Assembly: GCA_016937215.1 (NCBI GenBank)
Contig: JAFGWI010000067.1
Span: 1 to 33,308, forward strand
DNA: 33,308 nt
From: Spirochaetales bacterium
Lineage (GTDB): Bacteria; Spirochaetota; Spirochaetia; SZUA-6; JAFGRV01
Direction: 5' to 3'
Shown piece by piece: positions 24,457-33,221 of the stretch; within the stretch, counting starts at the first letter, position 1; every line of letters begins with the position of its first letter. The notes below the pieces were generated by a model. It did no database searches. It saw nothing but the letters and a program-made list of their open reading frames with translations, and had not been told where the DNA came from. A program made the translations under genes and the position numbers.

Positions 24457-27400
24457 ATGTTGAAAAAAAAATGTTTTGTTTTGTTGATTTTGCTTGTGAC
24501 AAGTGGGTTTTTGCTTAACGCGCAAACAGAATTATTGTTGAATGGTAATTTCAGTTCTGGGGCCCAAAACTGGAGTCTTGGGCAATACGGAGGAAGTTCC
24601 TCGTCTTCATCGATAGAGGAGGGCGAGTATAAAATCCTCATCAATTCATCGGGCACGGAAATCTGGAATGTTCAGATGACACAAAATGCTTTAAACCTGG
24701 AACAGGGAAAAACCTATGTTTTTAGTTTTGATGCTTATAAAGGCCCTGGGTCTAGTGCTTCCTTGGCATTAAATGTGAATGTTTCCATGGCTTACAGCCC
24801 CTGGTCGTCCTATTTTGGAGCCCAGGACAATCATATTACTTTGCAAAGCGCAAAAACCCATTACAGCTTCACCTTTACCATGAATGGGGCTGATGAGGAG
24901 AATGGCCGAGTTGAGTTTAACTGTGGTTTATCCCTTGGTACGGTTTTTATTGATAATGTGAGTTTAATCCAAGCGCCTGAAGGCTCTGTTTTGGCAGCTT
25001 TACCCCAGGCCATTGATTTTGGTTCGGTTGAAGTGGGTACTGGCCTTCTGAAATCCGTAATTCTGCAAAATAAAAGTACCCAGGAAATTCATGTTAGTTC
25101 TATAGAAAGTTCTTCGGTGGATTTTGAGGTAGAACAGATTTTTCCGTTAACCTTGACAGCTAATGAAGAAATTTCTTTGAATATCAGTTACACAGCAGTG
25201 AAGGCAGGTGCCTTTGCCGAAGAACTTATCATAAACAGTGATGCCACGGTTAATCCTGTTTTAACCCTTGCTGTTAATGGCAGCGCCTATGTTCCTGGCA
25301 TTGAAATCTCTGAAACTGAATTGCATTTTTCTGCCACGATTAACGAGGTGGACCTTAAAAAGGTAATTTTAACCAATAGCAGCAGTTCTGATTCTGTGAG
25401 TTTCAGTTTTACCAGTGCCAGTCAGTGGCTTTCTGTTGAGCCTGAATCGGGCGAGATTCCTCCTGAATCCTCAATTGAATGTGTTGTTTCAGCTGTAGAA
25501 TCTTCAATTGGTGATTATGATGGTATGCTTACTCTGGTTCATTCAGCAGCCAATATCTCCAGCCCGGTGAACATTCCGCTTACCTTGAATGTGGAGCCTG
25601 GTTATGAACCTTCCAGTGTGTACATTACCGATCCTGAAAGCAATATTCAGTTTATCCGTGACATAGCCGATTTTCGCGCTGGTCAGAGGGATGATGTGAA
25701 TGGCGGTTTTTACACTCATATTGATCGAGAGGGAAATCCCACAGGAGAAAACATCAAGGCCCTTTGCGGCGAATCGCGAATCGCCTATACCTTTGTTCGT
25801 GCCTTTATGGTAAGCGGCGATGAAGCCTATCTTGAGCTGGCCCGTCATGCCCTGAAATTCCTTTATGAACATGGCTGGAACAATGGCTGGTATTTTGTTA
25901 CTGACCTTCAGGGGAATTACATCAATCATTGGGGGCATAATGACTGGTGGAGTTTTATGCAGCATTACGCCCTTGTTGGTATTACTGCTATGGTAGAAGT
26001 AACTGGCGGAACTGTTAATTGGAATGACGGCGCTGAAAGTGATTTAACATGGCTCATGCGGGGTGTGGATTCCAATTTCAATCAGTTATGGGATAGCCGG
26101 CCCGGTTATGAGGGGTATTTCGGCTATGCCAGCACAGACTGGTCAAATAAGTGGACCAAAGGTTTTACACCAACCGTTGACGGGGTTACCACCCATGCTT
26201 TGTTGATGTCCATGATGGATGATAATCCGGTTTATGATCAGCGGCTGGTGGAATTGGCTGACAATATTATGGATTACCTTGTGGGAAACATGGGTGTTTC
26301 TGCTGTGGGTTTTCCTGAGGTTTTTGACGCTGACTGGAATATTGACTATGGTTCCAACATCATGGATGTGGGCCATGGTTATAAGACCGCCTGGGTCCTT
26401 CAACGGGCCTATTTGATGAATCCTGACCATCCCGAGTATCTGGCCGCTGCCCAGGCCTTGATGCAGGATCTCTGGGATAATGGCGCTTATGACAAGGTAT
26501 ACGGCGGGCCTTTCGCGCAAATGGACTGGCAGACCGGTGAAGTCACCAGTGATATCAAGGATTTCTGGATGCTTGAACAGGGGCTCACCTCAGGGTTGAT
26601 AAGCTATTACACGGCCTCGGATCAGAGCCAGAGGAATATGTACATGAAGGTGGCTGATGAGTCGATGAATTTTTTCATGGATCATATGATAGACCCTGTT
26701 TATGGCGAAGCCTATGACAAGGTGAGCCGGGACGGGCTATCTATAGTGAATGAGAACAAGGGAGGCTTGTTTTCTGCTGGTTACCATTCCTCTGAAATGA
26801 GCTATTATTCCATGCTTTACAGTTCCTTCTACTATCATAAACGCCCGGTGGATCTTTATTATTATTACGAAACCGATGATAAGAACCGAAGCTATACATT
26901 AACGCCTGTGCCCATCGAAGAGGGCTTGCTGAAAATTCTGGCCGTCACTCTCGATGGTGTTCCTTATCATGATTTTAACAGCAACACACGAACCATTAAT
27001 TTGGCAGCTGGTGTAGGCGGGAAATTCAAGGTGACCTTTGGGTTTGGAGAACTGGTTAATTACACCATTAACGCTTTAAGTGGAAATGGAGGGGCTGTTT
27101 CACCGGCAGGCAATGTGAGTGTTCGTGAAAATGGCAGTCAGACCTTTGTTTTTACAGCTGATACGGGTTATCAGCTTGAGGATGTTTGGGTGGATGGCCT
27201 TTCCCTTGGCCCCCTTGGCAGCTATACGTTTAGCAATGTGAGTGCTGATCACAGCATAGAAGTGTTTTTCTCGCAAGTCCCCAGCTATGTTATATCAGCT
27301 TCGGCTGGTGCCGGTGGTACCATTACACCTATAGGAAGTGTTTCTGTTCCAGAAGGCCAATCAGCCGAGTTTATTATCCTGGCAGACCCAGGTTATGTGA

Positions 27401-27963
27401 TCTCCGATGTGGTGGTCGATGGTGTTTCCATGGGGGCTTTAGAGAGCTACACTTTTGCCGCTCTTGATGGTGAACACAGCATTGAGGCCAGCTTTACTGA
27501 AATCCCCCCGGTTGAATATGCCGTAAACAGCGGTTCGACCGGCGCTTATCTGCCTTTTACAGCTGATCAATATGTAAGCAACGGGACCATGCGGAGTGTA
27601 AGTTCGGCAATTGATTTATCGGGAGTGGCTCCTGATTTGGCCGCGCCTGTGGCTGTGTACCAGAGCGAGCGTTATGGCAACAGCCTTTATACATTCACAG
27701 GTTTGGTGCCCCAGGCCGATTATATTGTGCGGCTCCATTTTGCCGAGCTTTACTGGACAGCTGCCGGCTCCCGTCTTTTTGATGTGGTCATCAACAATGT
27801 CACAGTGTTGGCTGGTTTTGATATTTATGAGGTAAGCGGCGCGCGCTATAAAGCTCATATTGAAGTGTTTTCAGCCCAGGCCGACAGTAAGGGAGAGATT
27901 ATCATTGATTTTATCACGGTCAAGGATAACGCGACAATTGAAGGAATAGAAATTGTGAAATAG
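24457..27963 (+). CDS. Large secreted modular protein with AGE-type barrel and malectin domain
   Basis: 1168 residues. Signal peptide (cleavage near LNA, residue 22). Modules in order: a CBM4/9-like carbohydrate-binding domain (about 24-172, LLLNGNFSSGAQNWS); an ASH/choice-of-anchor D type Ig fold (about 180-278, IDFGSVEVGTG); a BACON-like Ig domain (about 280-380); an (alpha/alpha)6 barrel of the N-acylglucosamine 2-epimerase kind (about 395-800, with YEHGWNNGWY, HGYKTAWVLQRAYL and DFWMLEQGL); a small beta segment; two InlB-like repeats (about 869-942 and 943-1013, each starting as Y-x-I near a GGxVSP or GGTITP motif); and a malectin-like domain (about 1018-1168, LHFAELYWTAAGSRLFDVVIN). CTGGAGGAAAG precedes the ATG. 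It has no dockerin. Likely an extracellular carbohydrate-active protein; isomerase versus other activity is not decided. Confidence 0.85.
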   Translation: MLKKKCFVLLILLVTSGFLLNAQTELLLNGNFSSGAQNWSLGQYGGSSSSSSIEEGEYKILINSSGTEIWNVQMTQNALNLEQGKTYVFSFDAYKGPGSSASLALNVNVSMAYSPWSSYFGAQDNHITLQSAKTHYSFTFTMNGADEENGRVEFNCGLSLGTVFIDNVSLIQAPEGSVLAALPQAIDFGSVEVGTGLLKSVILQNKSTQEIHVSSIESSSVDFEVEQIFPLTLTANEEISLNISYTAVKAGAFAEELIINSDATVNPVLTLAVNGSAYVPGIEISETELHFSATINEVDLKKVILTNSSSSDSVSFSFTSASQWLSVEPESGEIPPESSIECVVSAVESSIGDYDGMLTLVHSAANISSPVNIPLTLNVEPGYEPSSVYITDPESNIQFIRDIADFRAGQRDDVNGGFYTHIDREGNPTGENIKALCGESRIAYTFVRAFMVSGDEAYLELARHALKFLYEHGWNNGWYFVTDLQGNYINHWGHNDWWSFMQHYALVGITAMVEVTGGTVNWNDGAESDLTWLMRGVDSNFNQLWDSRPGYEGYFGYASTDWSNKWTKGFTPTVDGVTTHALLMSMMDDNPVYDQRLVELADNIMDYLVGNMGVSAVGFPEVFDADWNIDYGSNIMDVGHGYKTAWVLQRAYLMNPDHPEYLAAAQALMQDLWDNGAYDKVYGGPFAQMDWQTGEVTSDIKDFWMLEQGLTSGLISYYTASDQSQRNMYMKVADESMNFFMDHMIDPVYGEAYDKVSRDGLSIVNENKGGLFSAGYHSSEMSYYSMLYSSFYYHKRPVDLYYYYETDDKNRSYTLTPVPIEEGLLKILAVTLDGVPYHDFNSNTRTINLAAGVGGKFKVTFGFGELVNYTINALSGNGGAVSPAGNVSVRENGSQTFVFTADTGYQLEDVWVDGLSLGPLGSYTFSNVSADHSIEVFFSQVPSYVISASAGAGGTITPIGSVSVPEGQSAEFIILADPGYVISDVVVDGVSMGALESYTFAALDGEHSIEASFTEIPPVEYAVNSGSTGAYLPFTADQYVSNGTMRSVSSAIDLSGVAPDLAAPVAVYQSERYGNSLYTFTGLVPQADYIVRLHFAELYWTAAGSRLFDVVINNVTVLAGFDIYEVSGARYKAHIEVFSAQADSKGEIIIDFITVKDNATIEGIEIVK

Positions 27964-27992
27964 GTTTTATGCCTGTTCATTAGCTTTAGGAG

Positions 27993-28030
27993 GCTGTCCT
28001 CTGGTGTGACCAGGCGGGCAGCTTTTTTTT
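27993..28030 (+). terminator. Terminator of the modular protein gene
   Basis: GCTGTCC (27993-27999) pairs with GGGCAGC (28016-28022) with one G-U pair, and an inner CTGG/CCAG stem, followed by eight T. It lies 30 nt after the stop codon and resembles the terminator at 29932. Confidence 0.88.
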
Positions 28031-28051
28031 GCTGTGATTCGCCGCTAATCT

Positions 28052-28256
28052 GCGTTAGGGATTGGAGCAAGGCGAGGTTTTTTTTCAAAAAAACTTTGCC
28101 AACAAAAAAACCGCGTTTTTATAGCGGTTTTTTTGTTCAAAGCGATAGCGGCGTTGCGCAAAGCCCGGCCCTTTTTCATGGTTTGTGCCCAGGGTGGGGC
28201 TTGCCTTTTTTTGGAGTTTTTTGCTTTTTTTATGACCATGAAAAAGGGCAACGCCC
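28052..28256 (+). repeat. Structured dispersed repeat, copy D
   Basis: Begins GCGTTAGGGATTGGA, contains AAAGCCCGGCC and ends AACGCCC. Arm 1 pairs 28071-28084 with 28087-28100 (two G-U pairs). Arm 2 pairs 28101-28114 with 28124-28137 (14 bp). Arm 3 pairs 28168-28181 with 28236-28249 (14 bp, perfect), abutting AACGCCC. It starts 21 nt after the preceding terminator. Short open frames across it are not coding. Confidence 0.85.
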
Positions 28257-28393
28257 CCATAGGCAATATTGAAAGTGTGGGGGATATTCATGAAAATTCT
28301 GAAATTCCCGGCGCTTTATTGTTTTTTCTTTGAATCCTGTTTGCGATTGTACTAAACTTTAGTCAGTAGAAATTTGAATGCGGAGATGAAAGT

Positions 28394-29914
28394 ATGAAGA
28401 AAGCGGCTTTTTTTATTATATTTTTGATTTTGGCCCTGGGTGCTGCGGCCCAGCCCAAGGTGGCTGTTTTGGACGCGGTGATTCACAGCGGAGTGAAGGA
28501 GGCGGTTCAGGTTCCGGTGACCCAGAATATTATTCAGGAGCTGGTGGCTTCGGGCAAGTATACGGTTCTGGACAGGGCCAATGTGGCCAGGAGCCTTGAG
28601 GAGCTGGAATTCCAGGTTTCCGGGGTAGTGAAGGATACCGAGATCAAGCGTCTGGGTGATTTCCTGGGTGCCGAGTTTATTGTGATTATTGATATTTCCA
28701 TTATTGAGGATATTTATTTTGTGTCAGCCAAATTGATTGATGTGGAAAGTACGGTGATCAAGAACCAGGTTTCCCATAAAGACAGGGGTGATATTGATGT
28801 GATTTTTGATATTGCAAGCGCCGTGGGGAAGAAGCTGGCAGGCAAGGATGTGAAGGACAGTTTTGTTGCCAAGGATACCACAGTGGAGGCTTCCAGTTTT
28901 GCCACAGCCGGCGATTTGACTGTTGATTTTGGCGATGAGGGGGTAACTTTTTATATTTATGATGTGGTGGTGAGCGGGATGATGGGTAAGAAAGTGACCA
29001 TGGAATTTCAATTGTCCCAGGGGCCGGACTGGCTGAGCGGGACCTTGATTCAACTGGATCCGATCGAGGTTATTTATGATCCTTCTTACTGGAACGGCGA
29101 GGCTTTCTGGTTTTATTACCCCTACTCGGAATTTTATAAAGAGGACTACGGTGATTATACAAAGGATTACTGGGGCAGTTTTTTTGTGGTGAAGGATAAT
29201 GGCGATGATTTGATCCAGAAGGACATTCAATTTAATGTTTATGAGCACATGGCCGATGCTTATTCCGATGAAGATAGTTCCGCTTCCGCTTCAGGTAATT
29301 ATGATTACGATTATGATGATGAGTACGATGATTTTTCAACCGATAACATGGTTTCGCGTATTGTGGTGAGCTACAATTGGCCCCAGCATTTGGGAAGCGC
29401 GGCAAGTTATTTTGATGAAATTCTGGAAGAGGATTACGAGGCTAGTTCATACCTTAATGATTACACAAGCCATTCCTGGGATCTTGATTTGCATTGTCTT
29501 TTGGCTATAGACGATGGTTTTTATCTTTGCGGTAATATTGGTTTAACTGTGATGGATCATGAGTATATTGCCGGCCCAAATGAAGGAGAGACAAGCAATG
29601 TGATGATAGGAACCACAGTGGAAGCCGGATGCGGCACGGGTTTTAGCCTTGATGAAGTGTTTCAGATGTTTTTGGGGGCTCGTGTCGGGATGGCTGGTTT
29701 TGTGCTGGGTGATTATTTATCCGATGAAGAAAGCGAGCAAAGCACTTTGCTTATAGCCCTTGAAACCGGTATGGATTTGTTTGTCGATGTACTGGCCCTC
29801 AGCGGCCGCCTTGATCTGGAATACGCGCCCTTTATCGAGGGTGATGTGTTTAGTGAGCCCAGGGATATGTTCAGGATAAATCTGACAGTGGGTGCTGGTT
29901 TAGCGCTTCGCTAG
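28394..29914 (+). CDS. CsgG-like domain protein with putative outer-membrane C-terminus
   Basis: 506 residues. Signal peptide with cleavage near AAA (residue 19); no lipobox. Residues about 21-155 have the CsgG / LpoB-like pattern: PKVAVLDAVI, NIIQELVASGKYTVLDRANV, LGAEFIVIIDISIIED, FVSAKLIDVESTVI. Such domains sit in the periplasm in secretion pores and envelope sensors. A beta-rich segment (about 165-290) and an acidic Asp/Tyr-rich low-complexity stretch (about 290-320) follow. The last about 180 residues have alternating strands ending in LTVGAGLALR, which suggests a membrane beta-barrel. GGAG precedes the ATG by about 10 nt. Similar proteins are common in spirochaetes, as I recall. Single gene with its own terminator. 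Exact role unknown. Confidence 0.75.
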   Translation: MKKAAFFIIFLILALGAAAQPKVAVLDAVIHSGVKEAVQVPVTQNIIQELVASGKYTVLDRANVARSLEELEFQVSGVVKDTEIKRLGDFLGAEFIVIIDISIIEDIYFVSAKLIDVESTVIKNQVSHKDRGDIDVIFDIASAVGKKLAGKDVKDSFVAKDTTVEASSFATAGDLTVDFGDEGVTFYIYDVVVSGMMGKKVTMEFQLSQGPDWLSGTLIQLDPIEVIYDPSYWNGEAFWFYYPYSEFYKEDYGDYTKDYWGSFFVVKDNGDDLIQKDIQFNVYEHMADAYSDEDSSASASGNYDYDYDDEYDDFSTDNMVSRIVVSYNWPQHLGSAASYFDEILEEDYEASSYLNDYTSHSWDLDLHCLLAIDDGFYLCGNIGLTVMDHEYIAGPNEGETSNVMIGTTVEAGCGTGFSLDEVFQMFLGARVGMAGFVLGDYLSDEESEQSTLLIALETGMDLFVDVLALSGRLDLEYAPFIEGDVFSEPRDMFRINLTVGAGLALR

Positions 29915-29931
29915 TGTTTTGGGTAATGGAG

Positions 29932-29960
29932 GCTGCCTGTGACAAAGGGCGGCTTTTTTT
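29932..29960 (+). terminator. Terminator of the CsgG-like gene
   Basis: GCTGCC (29932-29937) pairs with GGCGGC (29948-29953) with one G-U pair, followed by seven T, 18 nt after the stop codon. Confidence 0.88.
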
Positions 29961-30227
29961 ATATAAAGAACTCATTGTAAAAATCCTGACATCGGCTATT
30001 TTCATGAGTCCCGCAAACTTCAGTTTTGCAAGAGCTTCCTATCGTCAATAACTTCCGGTGATTGGTTGAATTTTTTACTGCACTGGGATATACTGCTTTA
30101 AAATTAACGGGGTGGTTGAATGGCATTTTCCATTTCCTCTTCATACTTGAATTCGGGCCTCGCGAAAAAGTCGTTTTTAAATTTGAATCCTTGTTAAGTG
30201 TGTTTTTTTTGGGGGGCGGATGACAGC

Positions 30228-30249
30228 GAAAAAAACTCAGGTTTTTTTC
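30228..30249 (+). promoter_or_regulatory. Leader hairpin before the second hybrid kinase
   Basis: GAAAAAAAC (30228-30236) pairs with GTTTTTTTC (30241-30249) around TCAG, about 58 nt before the ATG. The rest of the 393-bp spacer 29915-30307 shows no gene. The hairpin could be an attenuator or a chance A/T-run pairing. Confidence 0.35.
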
Positions 30250-30307
30250 TGGAAAATCGACCTTTCCAAACAAGCTTTCAACTTATAAACGCGAGGAAAG
30301 GAGCTTT

Positions 30308-32479
30308 ATGGGCATCACTTATTTCTTTATCGGAATCTTCGTGACTTTATCGGTATACCATTTGCTTGTGTTTTTCGGACGACGCAAGGATTTGAGCAAT
30401 CTGACTTTCGCCTTGTTCAATTTATTTTACAGTTTTTTTATTTACTGGAATTCCATTTATCGTGTCAGTGACGCCTATGATTACACCGTGTTTCACTTTA
30501 TTTATGCCATAGCAAGCGTTCTTTTTGCCTTTGATTTTGTCTTTTTTATTCAGGGTGTATTGGGAATGAATGGCTTGAAAAGGGGAATGTTAAAATTTAT
30601 TTATTCTTTCATGACTCTGGCCTTGATAAACTGTTTTTTGTTTTTGTTTTTTAATAACATTTTTTTTATTCGCGTTACCTATACTTTGTTACTACTTTCC
30701 ATGGTTCTCTATCTTGGCAATGGGGTGTTTGATTTTATTTCTGAACGGAAAACCAAAACCCGGAATCAATATATTATTTTTATTGGCTTCATTTTTTTAT
30801 CAATCATGATTGTGGCCCACACGGCCGGCATGATCCTGACACTGCAATCCGCTTCGCCCATGGCATTGCGCTTTTATTTTTTGCTCATGATTTTTACTTT
30901 TTCCTACGCCATCACCGACAGCTTTAACCAGGATCATAAAGCCCTTTTTTTACTGAAGCAGAATCTTGAACAAAAGGTGATTGAACGCACGCGCCAGTTG
31001 CAGGATGAAAAAAAGCAAAAGGAAACCCTATTTCTGAATATTGCCCATGAATTAAAAACTCCCTTAACCATTGTTTCCTCTTCCTTTGATCAATATTATT
31101 CTTCCCGGCCGGAAGAAAAGGAATTGAACAGGATAAAAACAGGATTGGATAAATTAAAAAGGGACATTGTGAATTTCCTGGATATTAACAAACTGGAATC
31201 GGGAAAACCCTTTTATAATCATGACATGGTTTTGGATATTCCCGAGTTCATCGGTGAAACCCTGGAAATGTTCAAATCGGCTGTTAATAAAGCTGGATTG
31301 GCTTTGAGCTGCAAACTCGATGTTCAAGAAATCTTTGTGAGGATCGATCCTCTGGCCATGGAGAGAATCCTCAATAATCTGATTGAGAATGCCATTAAAT
31401 ACAATAAGCCCGATGGAAGCATACAAATAGAGCTGCTTGTAAACGATGACCGGGTTGATCTTGTGGTGGCTGATACTGGTATTGGTATTTCTGAAAATGA
31501 TATTGCCAATGTTTTGCTGCCCTATTTTCAAATTTATCGGGAAAAGAGAAATATTCAGGGGCTTGGTATGGGATTGGCAATTGTCCGTGAAATTTGCGAT
31601 GACCTGTCAGCTGAAATAAAAATTGAAAGCAAAGAGAATAAGGGAACCCGCTTTATAATCAGTTTCAAGCGTTATTTTTTAAAAGCCGGTGAAAAAGCGG
31701 CACATCATTTTTCTAGCCAACAAGCTGTTATTGTAAGCAAAAACTATTCCAGAAACTGTTTACAGGATACGATTTTTGATAATTCAAAACCCAGTGTCCT
31801 TCTGGTGGAAGATAATCTGGATCTTTTGGGTTTGTTGAAAGAAAAGCTCTCCGAGCAGTATAATGTTTTTTGCGCGGAAAACGGGTTAAAGGCTCTTGAA
31901 AAATTGGGTAAAATCACATCTTCCACCATCGATGTGATTGTTTCCGACATTATGATGGATTCCATGGATGGCGAGACCTTCAGAAACAAACTTCTTGAGG
32001 ACCGGAACCATCATTCGATTCCCTTTATTTTCCTTACAGCCAAAAGCTCCCGTGAAACCCGGCTGAAGTGCCTGGCCAATGGAGCTGTCGATTACATTGT
32101 GAAACCCTTTTCCCAGGAAGAGCTGCTACACAAAATTTCAGCCTTGATTCGGATGAAGGCTTCCTTACAGGAAGATAATCTTTTAGAAGTGGAACGACGC
32201 GTGACAAAATACCTGCAGAAAAACGCCCAGTTTGATGTTCATCAGTATAAGAGCGGCAAAGAAGAAAAAATCTATAGCATCCATGGCATTTCCGACCAGG
32301 AAATAAGGGTCATAGCCATGCTTAAGGAAGGCTTACTGTACAAGGAAATAGCCGCTAATCTGAATATTTCCTTGAATACTGTGCGCACCTATATAAGGCG
32401 CATACATAAAAAATTCAACATTCATTCCAGTAAGGAACTTCAGGGCATGTTTGATCAGGCCAGTCAGAGTGATATCTAG
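30308..32479 (+). CDS. Hybrid histidine kinase with receiver and LuxR-type output domain
   Basis: 723 residues. Seven membrane helices at about 3-205, like the 7TM sensor module of 7TMR-type kinases but without an extracellular N-terminal domain. A coiled linker (about 210-240) leads to the kinase core with His247 (NIAHELKTPL), N box (NNLIENAIKYN, 355-366), G1 (VADTGIGI) and G2 (GLGMGLAIV). The receiver (about 495-615) has Glu501/Asp502, phospho-acceptor Asp547 (VSDIMMD) and Lys599. The end is a LuxR/GerE helix-turn-helix (about 660-715, ISDQEIRVIAMLKEGLLYKE, NISLNTVRTYIRRIHKKF). Sensor, kinase, receiver and DNA-binding output are thus in one chain. AAGGAG lies 5 nt before the ATG. Targets unknown; autoregulation is plausible. 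Confidence 0.93.
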   Translation: MGITYFFIGIFVTLSVYHLLVFFGRRKDLSNLTFALFNLFYSFFIYWNSIYRVSDAYDYTVFHFIYAIASVLFAFDFVFFIQGVLGMNGLKRGMLKFIYSFMTLALINCFLFLFFNNIFFIRVTYTLLLLSMVLYLGNGVFDFISERKTKTRNQYIIFIGFIFLSIMIVAHTAGMILTLQSASPMALRFYFLLMIFTFSYAITDSFNQDHKALFLLKQNLEQKVIERTRQLQDEKKQKETLFLNIAHELKTPLTIVSSSFDQYYSSRPEEKELNRIKTGLDKLKRDIVNFLDINKLESGKPFYNHDMVLDIPEFIGETLEMFKSAVNKAGLALSCKLDVQEIFVRIDPLAMERILNNLIENAIKYNKPDGSIQIELLVNDDRVDLVVADTGIGISENDIANVLLPYFQIYREKRNIQGLGMGLAIVREICDDLSAEIKIESKENKGTRFIISFKRYFLKAGEKAAHHFSSQQAVIVSKNYSRNCLQDTIFDNSKPSVLLVEDNLDLLGLLKEKLSEQYNVFCAENGLKALEKLGKITSSTIDVIVSDIMMDSMDGETFRNKLLEDRNHHSIPFIFLTAKSSRETRLKCLANGAVDYIVKPFSQEELLHKISALIRMKASLQEDNLLEVERRVTKYLQKNAQFDVHQYKSGKEEKIYSIHGISDQEIRVIAMLKEGLLYKEIAANLNISLNTVRTYIRRIHKKFNIHSSKELQGMFDQASQSDI

Positions 32480-32493
32480 CTGATGTTGTTTCT

Positions 32494-32732
32494 GGGCGTT
32501 ACCGGTGCAGTCCAAAAAGTGTGGACTTTTAAACAATAATTTTTTTTCATGACAATCGAAAAACACCCTCTATGTGGAGTCAAACTTAAAAACGACTTTT
32601 TGAACAGCCCCGGCCGGGCTTTCCGCTTCAACTCCTCGCAGAGCCGACCAAAAAATCAGTAAGCGAACCATTCATTCCGTCGCAAAAGAATCGTCCGGTC
32701 TGCTGTGGGGTTTCCGCTTCAATCCCTAACGC
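32494..32732 (-). repeat. Structured dispersed repeat, copy E
   Basis: On the minus strand it begins GCGTTAGGGATTGAA, contains AAAGCCCGGCC and ends AACGCCC, 14 nt after the kinase stop. It is the longest copy (239 bp). Its third arm is an imperfect pair of ends (32501-32520 and 32594-32613) that looks like insertion-sequence terminal repeats, so it may have a small insertion. Arm 1 is less regular than in the other copies. Confidence 0.75.
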
Positions 32733-33093
32733 GTTTAAAGCGTAAGCCTCTTTGGGTTGAACCTATAACAAAGGGGGGATAAAACGCCGTGCTGGTAACT
32801 ATCAAAGAAGTTTTCCTCATAAGAATGTCATTATTTAAAAGCCTTGTCGCATCATTTGTCGCATCCCTGTTTCAAAAATAAATGATAGAATATCATCAGA
32901 AAATAAAGGCGCGGAATAAAAGGGATGCTTACAAACTCTGGCGCCTTTTAATATTTGAAACGAATTGAATGGGTTATTCAATTTTATATGGGTTCTGCTT
33001 GTTGTCACCGGGCAGGGCCCTTTTTTTATTGAGAGAGCTTCACAATAGTAATATGCGGAAATTGTTGTATAAGCATAATTTGGAATTGCTGTT
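32733..33093. other. Intergenic stretch near the right edge
   Basis: No supported gene. It contains an 8-bp stem AAAGGCGC/GCGCCTTT (32905-32912 and 32941-32948) and a short GC stem, GGGC-AGG-GCCC, followed by seven T (33010-33027) that looks like a terminator without an assigned transcript. TTGTCGCATC occurs twice 12 bp apart near 32845 and 32857. Confidence 0.4.
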
Positions 33094-33129
33094 GTCATTC
33101 TGAACGCAGAGCAGTGAAGAATCTCAGTT
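33094..33129 (+). repeat. REP-like repeat, third copy
   Basis: GTCATTCTGAACGCAGAGC followed by AGTGAAGAATCTCAGTT; the latter is identical to 18735-18751. Same family as the copies at 18576 and 18712. Confidence 0.75.
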
Positions 33130-33221
33130 GAATGGGAACACCTTGTATTGTGTTCAAAGTGTTCGCGTGCATGATCAGCCTGTTACCAGCTTGGACAGGG
33201 TAGATTTTTCAAGGCTGGAGA

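Noticed and set aside
28006-28333. Several short open frames on both strands.
   Set aside because: They read through the terminator and repeat copy D; the residue composition reflects T- and A-runs.
8986-32732. The GTTAGG...AACGCC ends of the dispersed repeat suggested integron attC sites.
   Set aside because: attC sites run from an AAC-ending box to a GTT-starting box; here the order is the reverse on both strands. No integrase is present, and genes are not arranged as single cassettes between like-oriented copies.
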